Under the pieces are notes generated by a model. That model did no database searches. It was not told the DNA's origin and saw only the letters and a program-made list of their open reading frames with translations. A stretch of 64,000 nt of DNA from Syntrophobacteraceae bacterium (GTDB lineage: Bacteria > Desulfobacterota > Syntrophobacteria > Syntrophobacterales > Syntrophobacteraceae), in assembly GCA_025453975.1 (NCBI GenBank), contig JALOPI010000010.1, positions 1-64,000 of the forward strand. The letters run 5' to 3'. The position numbers were made by a program, and so were the translations under genes. Positions 19,334 through 27,841 of this stretch are shown piece after piece (positions within the stretch are counted from its first letter, which is position 1; each line of letters begins with the position of its first letter).

Positions 19334-20377
19334 ATGGAGCAGGCAGGCACGGTCGTTTTGAGCTCAGGTGCAGTTCCACGACCTGTGACGAGCGATCCTG
19401 ATGCCGTGAAGGAGCGCATAGTCCGTCAGATTCGATCGGATCTGGAGCGGATCGAGGTCGAGATTGAGCGCCAGCTCACGACCAGCATTCCCTTGATCTC
19501 CGTGGTGGGACGATACATCATGGGCAGCGGCGGAAAGCGGTTGAGGCCGCTCCTGATGGTCCTCGCGGCCCGGCTGTGTGGTTACAAGGGAAAGCGGGAT
19601 GCAGCGCTTTCCGTGGTCTTCGAGTTCGTGCACGCCGCAACGCTTCTCCACGACGATGTGGTGGATCACGCCGAAGTCCGTCGAAGCAAGCCCGCGGCGA
19701 ACACCATCTGGGGGAATCCCGCCGTGGTCCTGATCGGCGACTTCCTCTATTCCAAAGCCATCCTCATGGCAGTCGGCCATGACAAGCTCCGCATCCTGGA
19801 GGTTTTGACCGACGCCACCACCAAAATGGCTGAAGGCGAGGTTTTGCAGCTGATCAACTCCGACAACCTCGAAATCGACGAGGGGGAATACCTCGAGGTG
19901 GTCACCCGCAAAACCGCGGTCCTCATCAGCGCGGCGTGTCAGATCGGTGGAATTTTCGCCTCCGGACCCCCTGCTCATGTGCAGGCCCTGAGGGATTACG
20001 GATATCATCTGGGCATCGCGTTCCAGCTCATCGACGACACCCTGGACTACACTGGGGATCGGGAAGAGCTGGGGAAGCCGGTGGGCAACGACATCCAGGA
20101 AGGCAAGGTTACGCTTCCTCTCATTTATGCCCTGCGGCACGGAGACAGCTCCACAACGGCTCGGCTGCAGGAGATCTTCGGCGCCGAGGAGATCCCCCGA
20201 GAGGACTTCATCGAGGCCAGGGATCTTGTGGTGGAGGCTGGCGGCATCGACTACACTCAGCGGCTTGCCATGGAGCATATCAGTGAAGCCAAGGAAGCCC
20301 TGACGGCCTTCCCGCCCCACCCCACCCGCGACCTCATGGTGGACATCGCCGATTACGTGGTCTTCAGAAGGGCTTAG
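19334..20377 (+). CDS. ispB: Polyprenyl diphosphate synthase (octaprenyl type)
   Basis: This enzyme elongates farnesyl diphosphate with isopentenyl diphosphate to make the long side chain of the respiratory quinone. The 347-residue protein has GGKRLRPLL, the first aspartate-rich motif DDVVD at 107-111 and the second, DDTLD, at 234-238. Product chain length cannot be read from sequence alone; IspB-like is the nearest fit. The first 25 residues are not conserved, so a later start is possible. Confidence 0.88.
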   Translation: MEQAGTVVLSSGAVPRPVTSDPDAVKERIVRQIRSDLERIEVEIERQLTTSIPLISVVGRYIMGSGGKRLRPLLMVLAARLCGYKGKRDAALSVVFEFVHAATLLHDDVVDHAEVRRSKPAANTIWGNPAVVLIGDFLYSKAILMAVGHDKLRILEVLTDATTKMAEGEVLQLINSDNLEIDEGEYLEVVTRKTAVLISAACQIGGIFASGPPAHVQALRDYGYHLGIAFQLIDDTLDYTGDREELGKPVGNDIQEGKVTLPLIYALRHGDSSTTARLQEIFGAEEIPREDFIEARDLVVEAGGIDYTQRLAMEHISEAKEALTAFPPHPTRDLMVDIADYVVFRRA

Positions 20378-20523
20378 CCCGCCATTCGCCCTGCCCCGAC
20401 GGCTGGTGCTCCCCTCATTCTTCCTCGAGACCGTCGTCATCTCCTCCCTTCGTTGGCTCTACCTTGTTTCAGCCTTGCGTTCATGATAATTACAGCCCGA
20501 ATTCGACTGGTGTTTTGGTGCTG

Positions 20524-20569
20524 CAGACCCGAGCGAGGCGTCCCGAGGTCTGGTCTCATCGCTCGTCTG
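20524..20569 (+). other. Hairpin in the leader of sirC
   Basis: CGAGCGA (20530-20536) pairs with TCGCTCG (20559-20565), and flanking CAGA and TCTG extend the stem after a two-base bulge. It lies 15 bases before the proposed sirC ATG, near the ribosome-binding region, so it could affect translation. No known riboswitch pattern was recognised. Confidence 0.3.
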
Positions 20570-20583
20570 AAAGTTGTGGTGAC

Positions 20584-21303
20584 ATGGAAAGCCCGGTATC
20601 AGCCGCTGCGGTTCCTTCCCGCCCCTACCCCGTGTTCCTCTCCTTGGAGGGACGAGCCTGCCTGGTCGTGGGCGGGGGGACGGTGGGAGAGCGCAAGGCA
20701 AGGCGTCTGGTGGACTACGGCGCCAGGGTCGCATTGGTCTCCGAAAAGCTGACTCCATGGCTCGAGGATCAGGTTCGCCAGGGTCGGATGGTGCTTCTCG
20801 GCGACCGATATCGATCGGACCTCGTGGAGGGCATGACCCTGGTGTTCGCCGCCACCAGTGACCAGGAGCTCAATCGCCGGATCGCCGAGGACACCCGCAA
20901 GACGGGTGGATGGTGCAACATGGCGACGGACCCGGAGATGGGAGATTTCCTCCTTCCCTCCATCTTCGAGCAGGGCTCCCTGTGTATCGCTTTCAGCACC
21001 GGCGGCATGGCGCCCGGCGTGGCCAGGCTCATCCGGGAGCAGTTTGAGCGGGATTTCGGGCCGGAATGGGTTTCGGCGCTGGACTTTCTCGGCCGATTGC
21101 GTAAGGCAGTCAAGAGCCTCGAGGTTTCGGGATTGGAAACCGAGCGGATTTTCACCGGGCTCGCCAGGCTTTCGGTTCATGAGCGCATTGTGGAGGGCGA
21201 TTTCGAGGGGATGCTCCAGGCCGTGGCGGCGGTCTGCAGTCCCTGCCTGGATGCCGAAAAGATTCGAGAACTGTGGAAAGACGCATGGAAACAGCTCTCC
21301 TGA
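20584..21303 (+). CDS. sirC: Precorrin-2 dehydrogenase / sirohydrochlorin ferrochelatase
   Basis: The 239-residue protein corresponds to the NAD-binding half of siroheme synthase, which oxidises precorrin-2 to sirohydrochlorin. It has YPVFLSLEGRACLVVGGGTV, the Rossmann glycines GGGTVGERKARRL and the segment GDFLLPSIFEQGSLCIAFST with the family's conserved middle. No methyltransferase half is attached. Whether it also inserts iron is not certain. ATG 20584 is chosen; the frame is open further upstream without similarity. The end overlaps the next gene. Confidence 0.88.
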   Translation: MESPVSAAAVPSRPYPVFLSLEGRACLVVGGGTVGERKARRLVDYGARVALVSEKLTPWLEDQVRQGRMVLLGDRYRSDLVEGMTLVFAATSDQELNRRIAEDTRKTGGWCNMATDPEMGDFLLPSIFEQGSLCIAFSTGGMAPGVARLIREQFERDFGPEWVSALDFLGRLRKAVKSLEVSGLETERIFTGLARLSVHERIVEGDFEGMLQAVAAVCSPCLDAEKIRELWKDAWKQLS

Positions 21304-22106
21304 TCGCGACGACTCTCTTTTACCTCTTTGGAACGGTGGGTTACATGATCTACCTTTTCAAGGAGGAGGATCCTCTCCATCGCACGGCCTGGGGAGTCCT
21401 CCTGGTGGGGGTCCTCGCTCACATCGTCGCCATTGTGGCGCGCTCCGTTCAGGTGGGCCATCTGGCGGTCTCGAACAGTGCCGAGGCCCTGTCCTTTTTC
21501 GCCCTCATACTCGTCTCGACGTATCTTTTCGCTCAGATTCGCTTCCAGATCAGGATCCTGGGGGCTTTTGTCTCCCCCATCGCCGTCCTTTTCATGCTGG
21601 GATCATCTCTGCTGCCAGCAGACATCGTGCCCAGGACGGGGCTCATCAAGAGCGCATGGGTGACGCTGCACGTGGCGCTCCTCTTTTCGGCCAATGCGCT
21701 CTTTGCCATCGCCTTCAGCGCTGGGGTCATGTATCTCCTCCAGGAGCGCCACATCAAGAAGAAGAGGATCGGCCACCTGTACCTGCGCCTTCCCTCCCTG
21801 GAAAGGCTGGACAGGATCAATTATGTTTGTATAGTGATCGGCTTCCCCCTCATGACGCTGGGTCTCGTTCTGGGCTTCGCCTATGCGGGGACGGTCTGGC
21901 CGTCCTTATGGAGCTGGGACCCGAAGGAGATCTTCGCCGTGGTCACCTGGGTCATCTATGCCGTTCTGCTCCACGAGCGGCTGGCGGTGGGGTGGAGAGG
22001 ACGCCGCGCCGCATGGCTGGCAATTTTTGGCTTCAGTGCTGTTCTGGTGACATTCCTCGGAGTCAATCTGTTCATGGAGGGGCACCATGCAGCCAACATC
22101 AGGTGA
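21285..22106 (+). CDS. ccsA: Cytochrome c assembly protein, CcsA/HemX type
   Basis: The 273-residue membrane protein has about eight transmembrane segments and the tryptophan-rich motif of the heme-handling family, here WPSLWSWDPKEIFAVVTW near residue 210. Such proteins deliver heme for cytochrome c assembly (system II) or, next to hemA, are called HemX and affect glutamyl-tRNA reductase. Its position between sirC and hemA fits both readings. ATG 21285 overlaps the end of sirC by 19 bases. Confidence 0.85.
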   Translation: METALLIATTLFYLFGTVGYMIYLFKEEDPLHRTAWGVLLVGVLAHIVAIVARSVQVGHLAVSNSAEALSFFALILVSTYLFAQIRFQIRILGAFVSPIAVLFMLGSSLLPADIVPRTGLIKSAWVTLHVALLFSANALFAIAFSAGVMYLLQERHIKKKRIGHLYLRLPSLERLDRINYVCIVIGFPLMTLGLVLGFAYAGTVWPSLWSWDPKEIFAVVTWVIYAVLLHERLAVGWRGRRAAWLAIFGFSAVLVTFLGVNLFMEGHHAANIR

Positions 22107-22115
22107 CGAGACCCC

Positions 22116-23471
22116 ATGGGGCACATCGCTTTGCTCGGCATGAATCATAAGACGGCTCCCGTGGAGATACGAGAGCAGCTGGCGCTTGCGTGCCGCAGCG
22201 AGGCCCATCCACTCCAGGCGCTCCCGCAGCTCGAATGCGTGGATGAGCTGTTCGTGCTTTCGACCTGCAATCGGGTCGAGCTTCTTTTCACCTGCTCCAC
22301 GCTGCAGCCGGCGGTGCGGGAGGTCAAATCGGTTCTGCGGGGCCAGCTGGGAAGCACGGCGTCCAGCGAGCTCGATCCGTATTGCTATGTGTACGAGGAT
22401 GGGGAGGCGGTCGAGCATCTGTTCCGCGTGGCATCCAGCCTGGATTCCATGGTGATCGGGGAGCCGCAGATTCTGGGCCAGATCAAGGCGGCGTACCGCG
22501 AGGCCACGGAATACCGGTCCGTCGGTGTGATCCTCAACCGACTCCTGCACAAATCGTTTTCAGTGGCCAAGCGAGTCCGCTCCGAAACCCGCATCGGCTC
22601 CCTGGCGGTGTCCATCAGCTATGCGGCCGTGGAGCTGGCTCGCAAGATCTTCGGGGACCTGAGAGACAAACGGGTACTGATCATTGGAGCCGGGGAAATG
22701 GCCGAGCTCGCCGCCGAGCATCTGCGGGCCCAGGGCGTCCATCGGATGTTCGTCGCCAATCGAACCCTGGAGCGGGCCGTCGAGCTGGCAAGGCAATTCA
22801 AGGCCGAATCCATTCCCTTCCCACATATCCTCGACACACTCAAGTCCGTCGACATCGTGATCACCTCGACGGGGTCGGCGGAGCCCATCCTGACCCACAA
22901 GGACATCAAGTCCCGTATGCGGGAGCGCCGCAATCGGCCCCTCTTTTTCATCGACATCGCCGTACCTCGAGACATCGAGTCGCGCGTCAACGAGATCGAC
23001 AATGTTTATCTTTACGACATCGATGACCTGAAGGGAATCGTCGAGCTCAACCGCGAGGAGCGTCAGAAGGAGGCGGAGCGGGCCCACCACATCATTGCCG
23101 AGGAGGGCCTCAAATTCAGGCAGTGGCTGAGCACCCTGGACGTAGTACCCACCATTGTCGCGCTGCGGAGAAAAGCTGAGACCATTCGGCGGAATGAGCT
23201 CGTGAAGACCTTCTCCCATAATCCCCACTTCACCCCACGGGAAAAGGAGGCTCTTGCTCTATTGACCGAGGCTATCGTCAAAAAGCTGTTGCATGACCCG
23301 ATCGTCTTTCTCAAGAAGAAGTCGGACCGGGACACCAAACAGCGATTTGTAGATTTTGCACAGCAATTGTTCAACCTGACGGCTGAAGCGGAGATGGGCG
23401 CCTCGCCCCTCGGCACCGATGAGACTCCCTACAAGCCCGGCATGGAAGCCATTGAAGCCCGAGAGAAATGA
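22116..23471 (+). CDS. hemA: Glutamyl-tRNA reductase
   Basis: HemA reduces glutamyl-tRNA to glutamate-1-semialdehyde, the first step of C5 tetrapyrrole synthesis; the next enzyme, HemL, is coded at 38308-39609. The 451-residue protein has GMNHKTAPVEIREQLA, the catalytic Cys51 in LSTCNRVELLF, a Rossmann domain with GAGEMAELAAEHL near 190-202 and the C-terminal dimerisation helices. The start is ATG 22116, nine bases after ccsA. Confidence 0.97.
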   Translation: MGHIALLGMNHKTAPVEIREQLALACRSEAHPLQALPQLECVDELFVLSTCNRVELLFTCSTLQPAVREVKSVLRGQLGSTASSELDPYCYVYEDGEAVEHLFRVASSLDSMVIGEPQILGQIKAAYREATEYRSVGVILNRLLHKSFSVAKRVRSETRIGSLAVSISYAAVELARKIFGDLRDKRVLIIGAGEMAELAAEHLRAQGVHRMFVANRTLERAVELARQFKAESIPFPHILDTLKSVDIVITSTGSAEPILTHKDIKSRMRERRNRPLFFIDIAVPRDIESRVNEIDNVYLYDIDDLKGIVELNREERQKEAERAHHIIAEEGLKFRQWLSTLDVVPTIVALRRKAETIRRNELVKTFSHNPHFTPREKEALALLTEAIVKKLLHDPIVFLKKKSDRDTKQRFVDFAQQLFNLTAEAEMGASPLGTDETPYKPGMEAIEAREK

Positions 23472-23486
23472 ATAAGGTGAGACCCC

Positions 23487-23885
23487 ATGGCTGATATCAT
23501 TGAATTTGGAAGAAAGGCTCAAAGCCTGCGCTCGGTCCGGAGTGCGGACGAGAGAGCCAGAAAGATTGAAGCGCTCCGAAAGCTGATCCAGTGCCAGCGG
23601 TGTGCCATGAAATGTGCCAAATGCGGAGCCCAGCTTGACAAGGAAGGAGCAGAACCGGCGAAATACGCCGGGCCCCATCGTTTTTGCGTGAACTGTCAGG
23701 AGGAGTACGACGAGTATCGCGACCGGCTGGAGAAGAAAGAGGCCCATCCGCGCTACTACTGGCACAACGATCTCTGGATGGCGGCCTGGAGCAGCTGGAT
23801 CGAGCACCAGAGGGCTCTCGATGAGTATCGCCTCTCCAAGGAGTTCCTCCAGCTCCTGCGCGAGGTGGAAGAGCTCACCCAATGA
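23487..23885 (+). CDS. Zinc-ribbon-like conserved protein, unknown function
   Basis: A 132-residue soluble protein. Residues about 36-70 hold six cysteines (CQRCAMKCAKCG, then CVNC), which could form one or two zinc sites. The second half is aromatic and charged (HPRYYWHNDLWMAAWSSWIE) and probably helical. It follows hemA by 15 bases and precedes tatA by 31, so it is likely part of the same transcript. No catalytic motif is visible. Confidence 0.75.
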   Translation: MADIIEFGRKAQSLRSVRSADERARKIEALRKLIQCQRCAMKCAKCGAQLDKEGAEPAKYAGPHRFCVNCQEEYDEYRDRLEKKEAHPRYYWHNDLWMAAWSSWIEHQRALDEYRLSKEFLQLLREVEELTQ

Positions 23886-23916
23886 ACCTCAATGGTTTGA
23901 GTGAAGGAGCGTTTGC

Positions 23917-24126
23917 ATGATTGGTGGAATGGGAATGCCGGAGCTGATCGTCATCCTGGTTATCGTCCTGGTCATTTTCGGAGCGGGTAAGCTGCCTGAG
24001 ATCGGGGCGGGATTGGGCAAGGGCATCAAGAACTTCAAAAAAGCCACCCAGGAGCCCCTCGATCTACCCGAGGATAAATCCGAGAAGATCGAAGCCAGGA
24101 GCGATTCCAAGGAGAAGACCGCCTAG
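23917..24126 (+). CDS. tatA: Twin-arginine translocase protein TatA/TatE
   Basis: TatA oligomerises to let folded proteins across the inner membrane. The 69-residue protein has one N-terminal membrane helix (about residues 7-24, [20 protein letters not shown]), the FG hinge, an amphipathic helix [12 protein letters not shown] and a short charged tail. No tatB or tatC is next to it. Presence fits export of cofactor-bearing redox enzymes. Confidence 0.93.
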   Translation: MIGGMGMPELIVILVIVLVIFGAGKLPEIGAGLGKGIKNFKKATQEPLDLPEDKSEKIEARSDSKEKTA

Positions 24127-24542
24127 GAGGCCGTCGGACAACTGTCGTTTCGAGCGAAAACGGGAAATCTCGATCTTCACAACCGATTGTCTTTTCAAGA
24201 TTTACTCTACTGGCATGCTCCATTCGAAATGACAGGAAGGCGTTCTCGGACGGCCTCCTGCCGGAGTGTGGCACCTCGCCCAGGGCTGAACACAGTCGAG
24301 GGTTCACTCAGGCGTGACGCGAGGGGCAGCCATCGAGCCCCCCTCCACGGTTCCATGGGTCATTTTCCTCGCGGGAGGCATCCCGGCGCCCGGCTGGGGT
24401 GGAGATTCGGTCCTTGTATAGCCTTCCCGGCGGGCGTCTTGGCAAAGCGGCCCCTCAAGCATGGGAGGTGGCCCCCGTGGCAAGGGGTAGTGCACCTCGA
24501 GGTCCACTCCCACGGTTGGAGAGGGGACCTCCATGAGAGGCT
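24127..24542. other. Intergenic region without a convincing gene
   Basis: Convergent ends of tatA and ssb face this 416-base stretch. A near-palindrome, AGTGCACCTC/GAGGTCCACT at 24489-24508 with one mismatch, lies about 35 bases beyond the ssb stop and could help end that transcript, but has no T run. Open frames here lack a ribosome-binding site and look like chance in GC-rich DNA. Confidence 0.6.
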
Positions 24543-25010
24543 TCAGAACGGAATGTCTTCATCCGGTCCGCCGGGGTCTGGTGGGAGATACTCCGGCAGC
24601 GGCGATCCTTCAGCGGCCTGACGGGCAGGTCTCCCATAATCCGCCTGGCCGCTCTGGCTTTGACCGACGGCATCCCCTGGCCCCCCGAGGAGCTGTAGCT
24701 CCTTGGCCACGACTTCGGTGGTGTAACGCTTCGTTCCCTGCTGGTCTTCCCACTGACGAGTGCGAAGCTTGCCTTCGATGTAGACGAGCTTTCCCTTGTT
24801 GAGAAAGCTGCCGCATCGCTCGGCCAGCTTGTCGTAGACCACGATCCGATGCCACTCGGGTCGCTCCTCCCATGTCCCTTCCGCCGTCCGGAATGGCTCG
24901 TTGGTCGCCACATTGAAGTTGGCGACGGCGGTGCCGCCTGCCGTGTAGCGTACCTCGGCATCGCTCCCCAAACGGCCCACAAGAATGACTTTGTTAACCC
25001 CTCTGGCCAT
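24543..25010 (-). CDS. ssb: Single-stranded DNA-binding protein
   Basis: SSB coats single-stranded DNA and recruits replication and repair partners. The 155-residue protein has the OB fold from MARGVNKVILVGRLGSDAEV through WHRIVVYDKLAERC and a flexible Gly/Pro/Gln-rich tail. It ends in the acidic tip PDEDIPF, the partner-binding peptide. ATG 25010 gives the standard start; the frame is open upstream to 25058. Confidence 0.97.
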   Translation of the reverse strand: MARGVNKVILVGRLGSDAEVRYTAGGTAVANFNVATNEPFRTAEGTWEERPEWHRIVVYDKLAERCGSFLNKGKLVYIEGKLRTRQWEDQQGTKRYTTEVVAKELQLLGGPGDAVGQSQSGQADYGRPARQAAEGSPLPEYLPPDPGGPDEDIPF

Positions 25011-25062
25011 GACGCTGATTCTCCTGAGCGAGTGGATAAACCTTGCTTCCCTGAACATGGCC

Positions 25063-25092
25063 CCTATAGCACAGCCAGGGCGGCACGGACAA
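25063..25092 (-). promoter_or_regulatory. Candidate ssb promoter
   Basis: On the minus strand TTGTCC (25087-25092) is followed after 18 bases by TATAGG (25063-25068), 53 bases before the ssb start. Both hexamers deviate from consensus, so this is a moderate match. Confidence 0.35.
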
Positions 25093-25175
25093 CCTCGTTG
25101 AAACGACCAGCACCCTTGCTCTTTGGCCTCGGGAACGGATCATGTGGACTGGACCGACGACGGCGAAATGGTTAG

Positions 25176-25203
25176 TTGACTCAAGCTGTGAAACAGTTTA
25201 AAT
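25176..25203 (+). promoter_or_regulatory. Candidate plsC promoter
   Basis: TTGACT at 25176-25181 is followed after 16 bases by TTAAAT at 25198-25203. The leader to plsC would be about 145 bases. A small CTGT-GAA-ACAG inverted repeat lies within the spacer. Confidence 0.3.
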
Positions 25204-25354
25204 TTTCTGACCTGTCAAGGACCAACATATTGTTATTCTGAGAAATATCCAGAATCAGCTCCCAGCGGGCGCGCTCTCCCTCATGAGGTTGGGTCATGGC
25301 GAGCAAGAATGACTGCGATCATATTACAATTGGCTGGCGGAAAAGGGAACCGGA

Positions 25355-26113
25355 ATGAGGGCTGCCAGATCGGTCTTCTTTTACCTGTTCTTGTTCATCA
25401 CCACCATCTACTGCGGAGTCTGTGCCTACTCGGTCTATCGGCTCACCGGCAAAGCCGAGCGGGCTCATGGCGTCGCGAGACTGTGGGCCAGGGTCAGTCT
25501 GTGGCTGGCCGGCACTCGTGCTCAAGTGGAGGGGCTGGATCGCATTGAGCGTGGCCAGCCCTACATTTTCGCTGCAAACCACCAGAGCTGGTTCGACATT
25601 TTCGCGCTGCTGGCCGTCATACCTCATCCCTTCCGTTGGCTGGCCAAGGAGGAGCTCTTCAGGGTACCCGTTTTGGGTCTTGCCATGGAGGCATGCGGGG
25701 CCATCCCCATCGATCGCCGCGACCGCCACAAAGCGTTCGAGAGTATCAACCAGGCGGCAGAGCGAGCCCGCCGCGGCGCATCCATCTTCATCTTCCCGGA
25801 GGGAACCCGTAGCATGGACGGAATGCTTCAGGAGTTCAAGGCCGGCGGGTTCATCCTGGCCATCAAGTCTCAGCAGCCCATTGTCCCCGTGAGCATCAGC
25901 GGGTCCCACAAGGTTTTGCCCAAGGCCGGCGACTGGAGGATCCGACCTGGGAAGATTCGCATGACCGTTTCCGATCCCATTCCCACCGAGGGACTCACGG
26001 TGAAGGACCGTGACCGGCTCATGAGATGGGTGCGTGGAGCCATCAGGAAGCATCTTCCCGGGAGCGAAGGGGGAGTCGTGCCCGATAACCCGGATACTTT
26101 CCAGACAGCGTGA
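25355..26113 (+). CDS. plsC: 1-acyl-sn-glycerol-3-phosphate acyltransferase
   Basis: PlsC adds the second acyl chain to make phosphatidic acid at the inner membrane. The 252-residue protein has an amino-terminal membrane segment (about residues 6-25), the catalytic H-x4-D motif NHQSWFD (H76, D81), the IPIDRRDR region near 117-124 and FPEGTRS at 147-153. All three acyltransferase blocks are in order. It precedes the RNase J gene by 36 bases. Confidence 0.93.
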   Translation: MRAARSVFFYLFLFITTIYCGVCAYSVYRLTGKAERAHGVARLWARVSLWLAGTRAQVEGLDRIERGQPYIFAANHQSWFDIFALLAVIPHPFRWLAKEELFRVPVLGLAMEACGAIPIDRRDRHKAFESINQAAERARRGASIFIFPEGTRSMDGMLQEFKAGGFILAIKSQQPIVPVSISGSHKVLPKAGDWRIRPGKIRMTVSDPIPTEGLTVKDRDRLMRWVRGAIRKHLPGSEGGVVPDNPDTFQTA

Positions 26114-26149
26114 GCTGTTGCGGACGAATCGTCCACGAGGATGTGCTCA

Positions 26150-27823
26150 ATGAAAAAAGGCGACGGAGCATCTCTCAAGTTCATTCCCCTTGGAGGACTT
26201 GGTGAGATCGGCCTCAACATGATGGTACTGGAATACGAGCAGGACATCATCCTGATCGACGCCGGACTGATGTTTCCCGAAGATGACATGTTCGGGGTCG
26301 ACATCGTGATTCCCGATTTTGGATACCTTCACAGAAACAGGGATCGTCTGCGGGGGCTCATCGTGACCCACGGACATGAGGATCACATCGGAGCCATTCC
26401 TTTTCTGCTTCGCGAGCTGAACCCTGCAATTTACACCACACCGCTGACGGCCGCCCTCATCCGCGAGAAGCTCAAAGAGCATGGATTGATGGAGCGCACG
26501 CTCATTCATGAGATCCTCCCCAGAACCCTGTTCAGCATCGGGGTCTTCAGGATCGAGCTCATTCAGGTCTGCCACAGCATCCCGGACGGCGTCGGCCTCG
26601 CCATTCGCACGCCCGTCGGCGTGGTGATCCACTCCGGAGACTTCAAGATCGACCACACCCCCGTGGACGGCAAGCGCTTCGACATGGCTCGGTTCGGCAC
26701 CTACGGCGAGGAAGGGGTTCTGGCATTGCTCTCGGACTCCACCAATGTGGAGCGGGTCGGGTACACCCTTTCGGAAAAGGATGTCGGAGCCACGCTCCAC
26801 GAGATCTTCGAGGGGTGCTCCGGCAGGATCATCGTAGCCGTGTTCGCCAGCAACCTCCACCGCATCCAGCAGGTCATTCACCTGGCGCGGGAATTCGGCC
26901 GGAGAGTTCTCCTCAATGGCAAGTCCATGCTGACCAATGTCCGCATCGCCAGAGATCTGAAGTACCTGGATTTTCCCACGGAGGAGGAGATCTCCCTGTC
27001 CGAGCTCCCCCGACTGGACGACCGACAGGTGGTCATGCTGACCACGGGAAGCCAGGGCGAGCCCATGAGCGCCCTGAGCCGCATGGCCTTCAACGACCAC
27101 AAGAAGCTCAAAGTGAAGCCAGGCGACACCATCATTCTTTCCTCCAAGTTCATCCCGGGAAACGAGCGAACCATTCAGAAAATCATCAACCATCTCTACC
27201 GCCAGGGAGCCGAGGTCATTTACGAGCAGGTGCGGGACATTCACGTTTCGGGGCATGCCTACCGCGAAGAGCTCAAGACCATGATCAACGTGGTGAGGCC
27301 GCGCTTTTTCATTCCCATCCATGGGGAGTTCAGACACCTGGTGAAACATCGTCAGCTGGCCTCCGTCATGGGAATCCACCCCGACAAGTGCCTTCTGGTG
27401 GAAAACGGCGACGTCCTGGCGCTCACGGCCGATGAAGCCTTCTTTGAAGGCCGGGTCGAAACGGGCCGTGTCTTTGTGGATGGAAAAGGCGTGGGTGATG
27501 TGGGAGGATTGGTTCTTCGCGACCGCAGGCATTTGTCCGAGGACGGGCTCGTCATCGCCTTTGTCGTCATCGATCAGGATACCAAGGAGATCCTGAGCGG
27601 GCCGGATATCCTGAGCCGGGGCTTCATCCACGAGGAGACCAAGCCCGAGATCCTGGACACGGCGAAGTGCGTGATCCTGGAGATCTTCGATCGCCTTCAC
27701 CAGGGCGATTTCGACATGGACTGCATCGACCTGCAGAATGAGATCAAGCGCGACCTGAGAAGATTCTTCAGCCGTATTCTCGACCGGCGGCCGGTGATCC
27801 ATCCCATCGTGGTGGATGTCTAA
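26150..27823 (+). CDS. rnj: Ribonuclease J
   Basis: RNase J is a metallo-beta-lactamase/beta-CASP nuclease with endonuclease and 5'-3' exonuclease activity on RNA. The 557-residue protein has the metal motif HGHEDH (H74, H76, D78, H79), the motif SDSTN, a beta-CASP domain and the C-terminal HVSGHAYREEL and RPRFFIPIHGEF segments. ATG 26150 lies nine bases after GAGG; an ATG at 26141 would leave no room for the ribosome-binding site. The organism also codes RNase G, so both RNA decay strategies are present. Confidence 0.95.
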   Translation: MKKGDGASLKFIPLGGLGEIGLNMMVLEYEQDIILIDAGLMFPEDDMFGVDIVIPDFGYLHRNRDRLRGLIVTHGHEDHIGAIPFLLRELNPAIYTTPLTAALIREKLKEHGLMERTLIHEILPRTLFSIGVFRIELIQVCHSIPDGVGLAIRTPVGVVIHSGDFKIDHTPVDGKRFDMARFGTYGEEGVLALLSDSTNVERVGYTLSEKDVGATLHEIFEGCSGRIIVAVFASNLHRIQQVIHLAREFGRRVLLNGKSMLTNVRIARDLKYLDFPTEEEISLSELPRLDDRQVVMLTTGSQGEPMSALSRMAFNDHKKLKVKPGDTIILSSKFIPGNERTIQKIINHLYRQGAEVIYEQVRDIHVSGHAYREELKTMINVVRPRFFIPIHGEFRHLVKHRQLASVMGIHPDKCLLVENGDVLALTADEAFFEGRVETGRVFVDGKGVGDVGGLVLRDRRHLSEDGLVIAFVVIDQDTKEILSGPDILSRGFIHEETKPEILDTAKCVILEIFDRLHQGDFDMDCIDLQNEIKRDLRRFFSRILDRRPVIHPIVVDV

Positions 27824-27841
27824 ACCCCCAGCGAGGTTTCA

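Larger units (their letters stand above)
25011..25354. other. Divergent promoter region between ssb and plsC
   Basis: This 344-base spacer separates divergent genes and holds no convincing frame. Its middle (about 25170-25260) is notably AT-rich and includes ATTCTG-AGAAATATC-CAGAAT, a six-base inverted repeat near 25234-25254. Candidate promoters for both directions are listed separately. Confidence 0.6.

Noticed and set aside
24187-24621. 144-codon plus-strand frame between tatA and ssb
   Set aside because: Arg/Gly/His-rich with no motif, and it runs into the antisense of ssb.
26147-27802. 551-codon minus-strand frame opposite RNase J
   Set aside because: Composition is that of an antisense shadow (rich in His, Asp and Gln) and the plus-strand gene is unambiguous.
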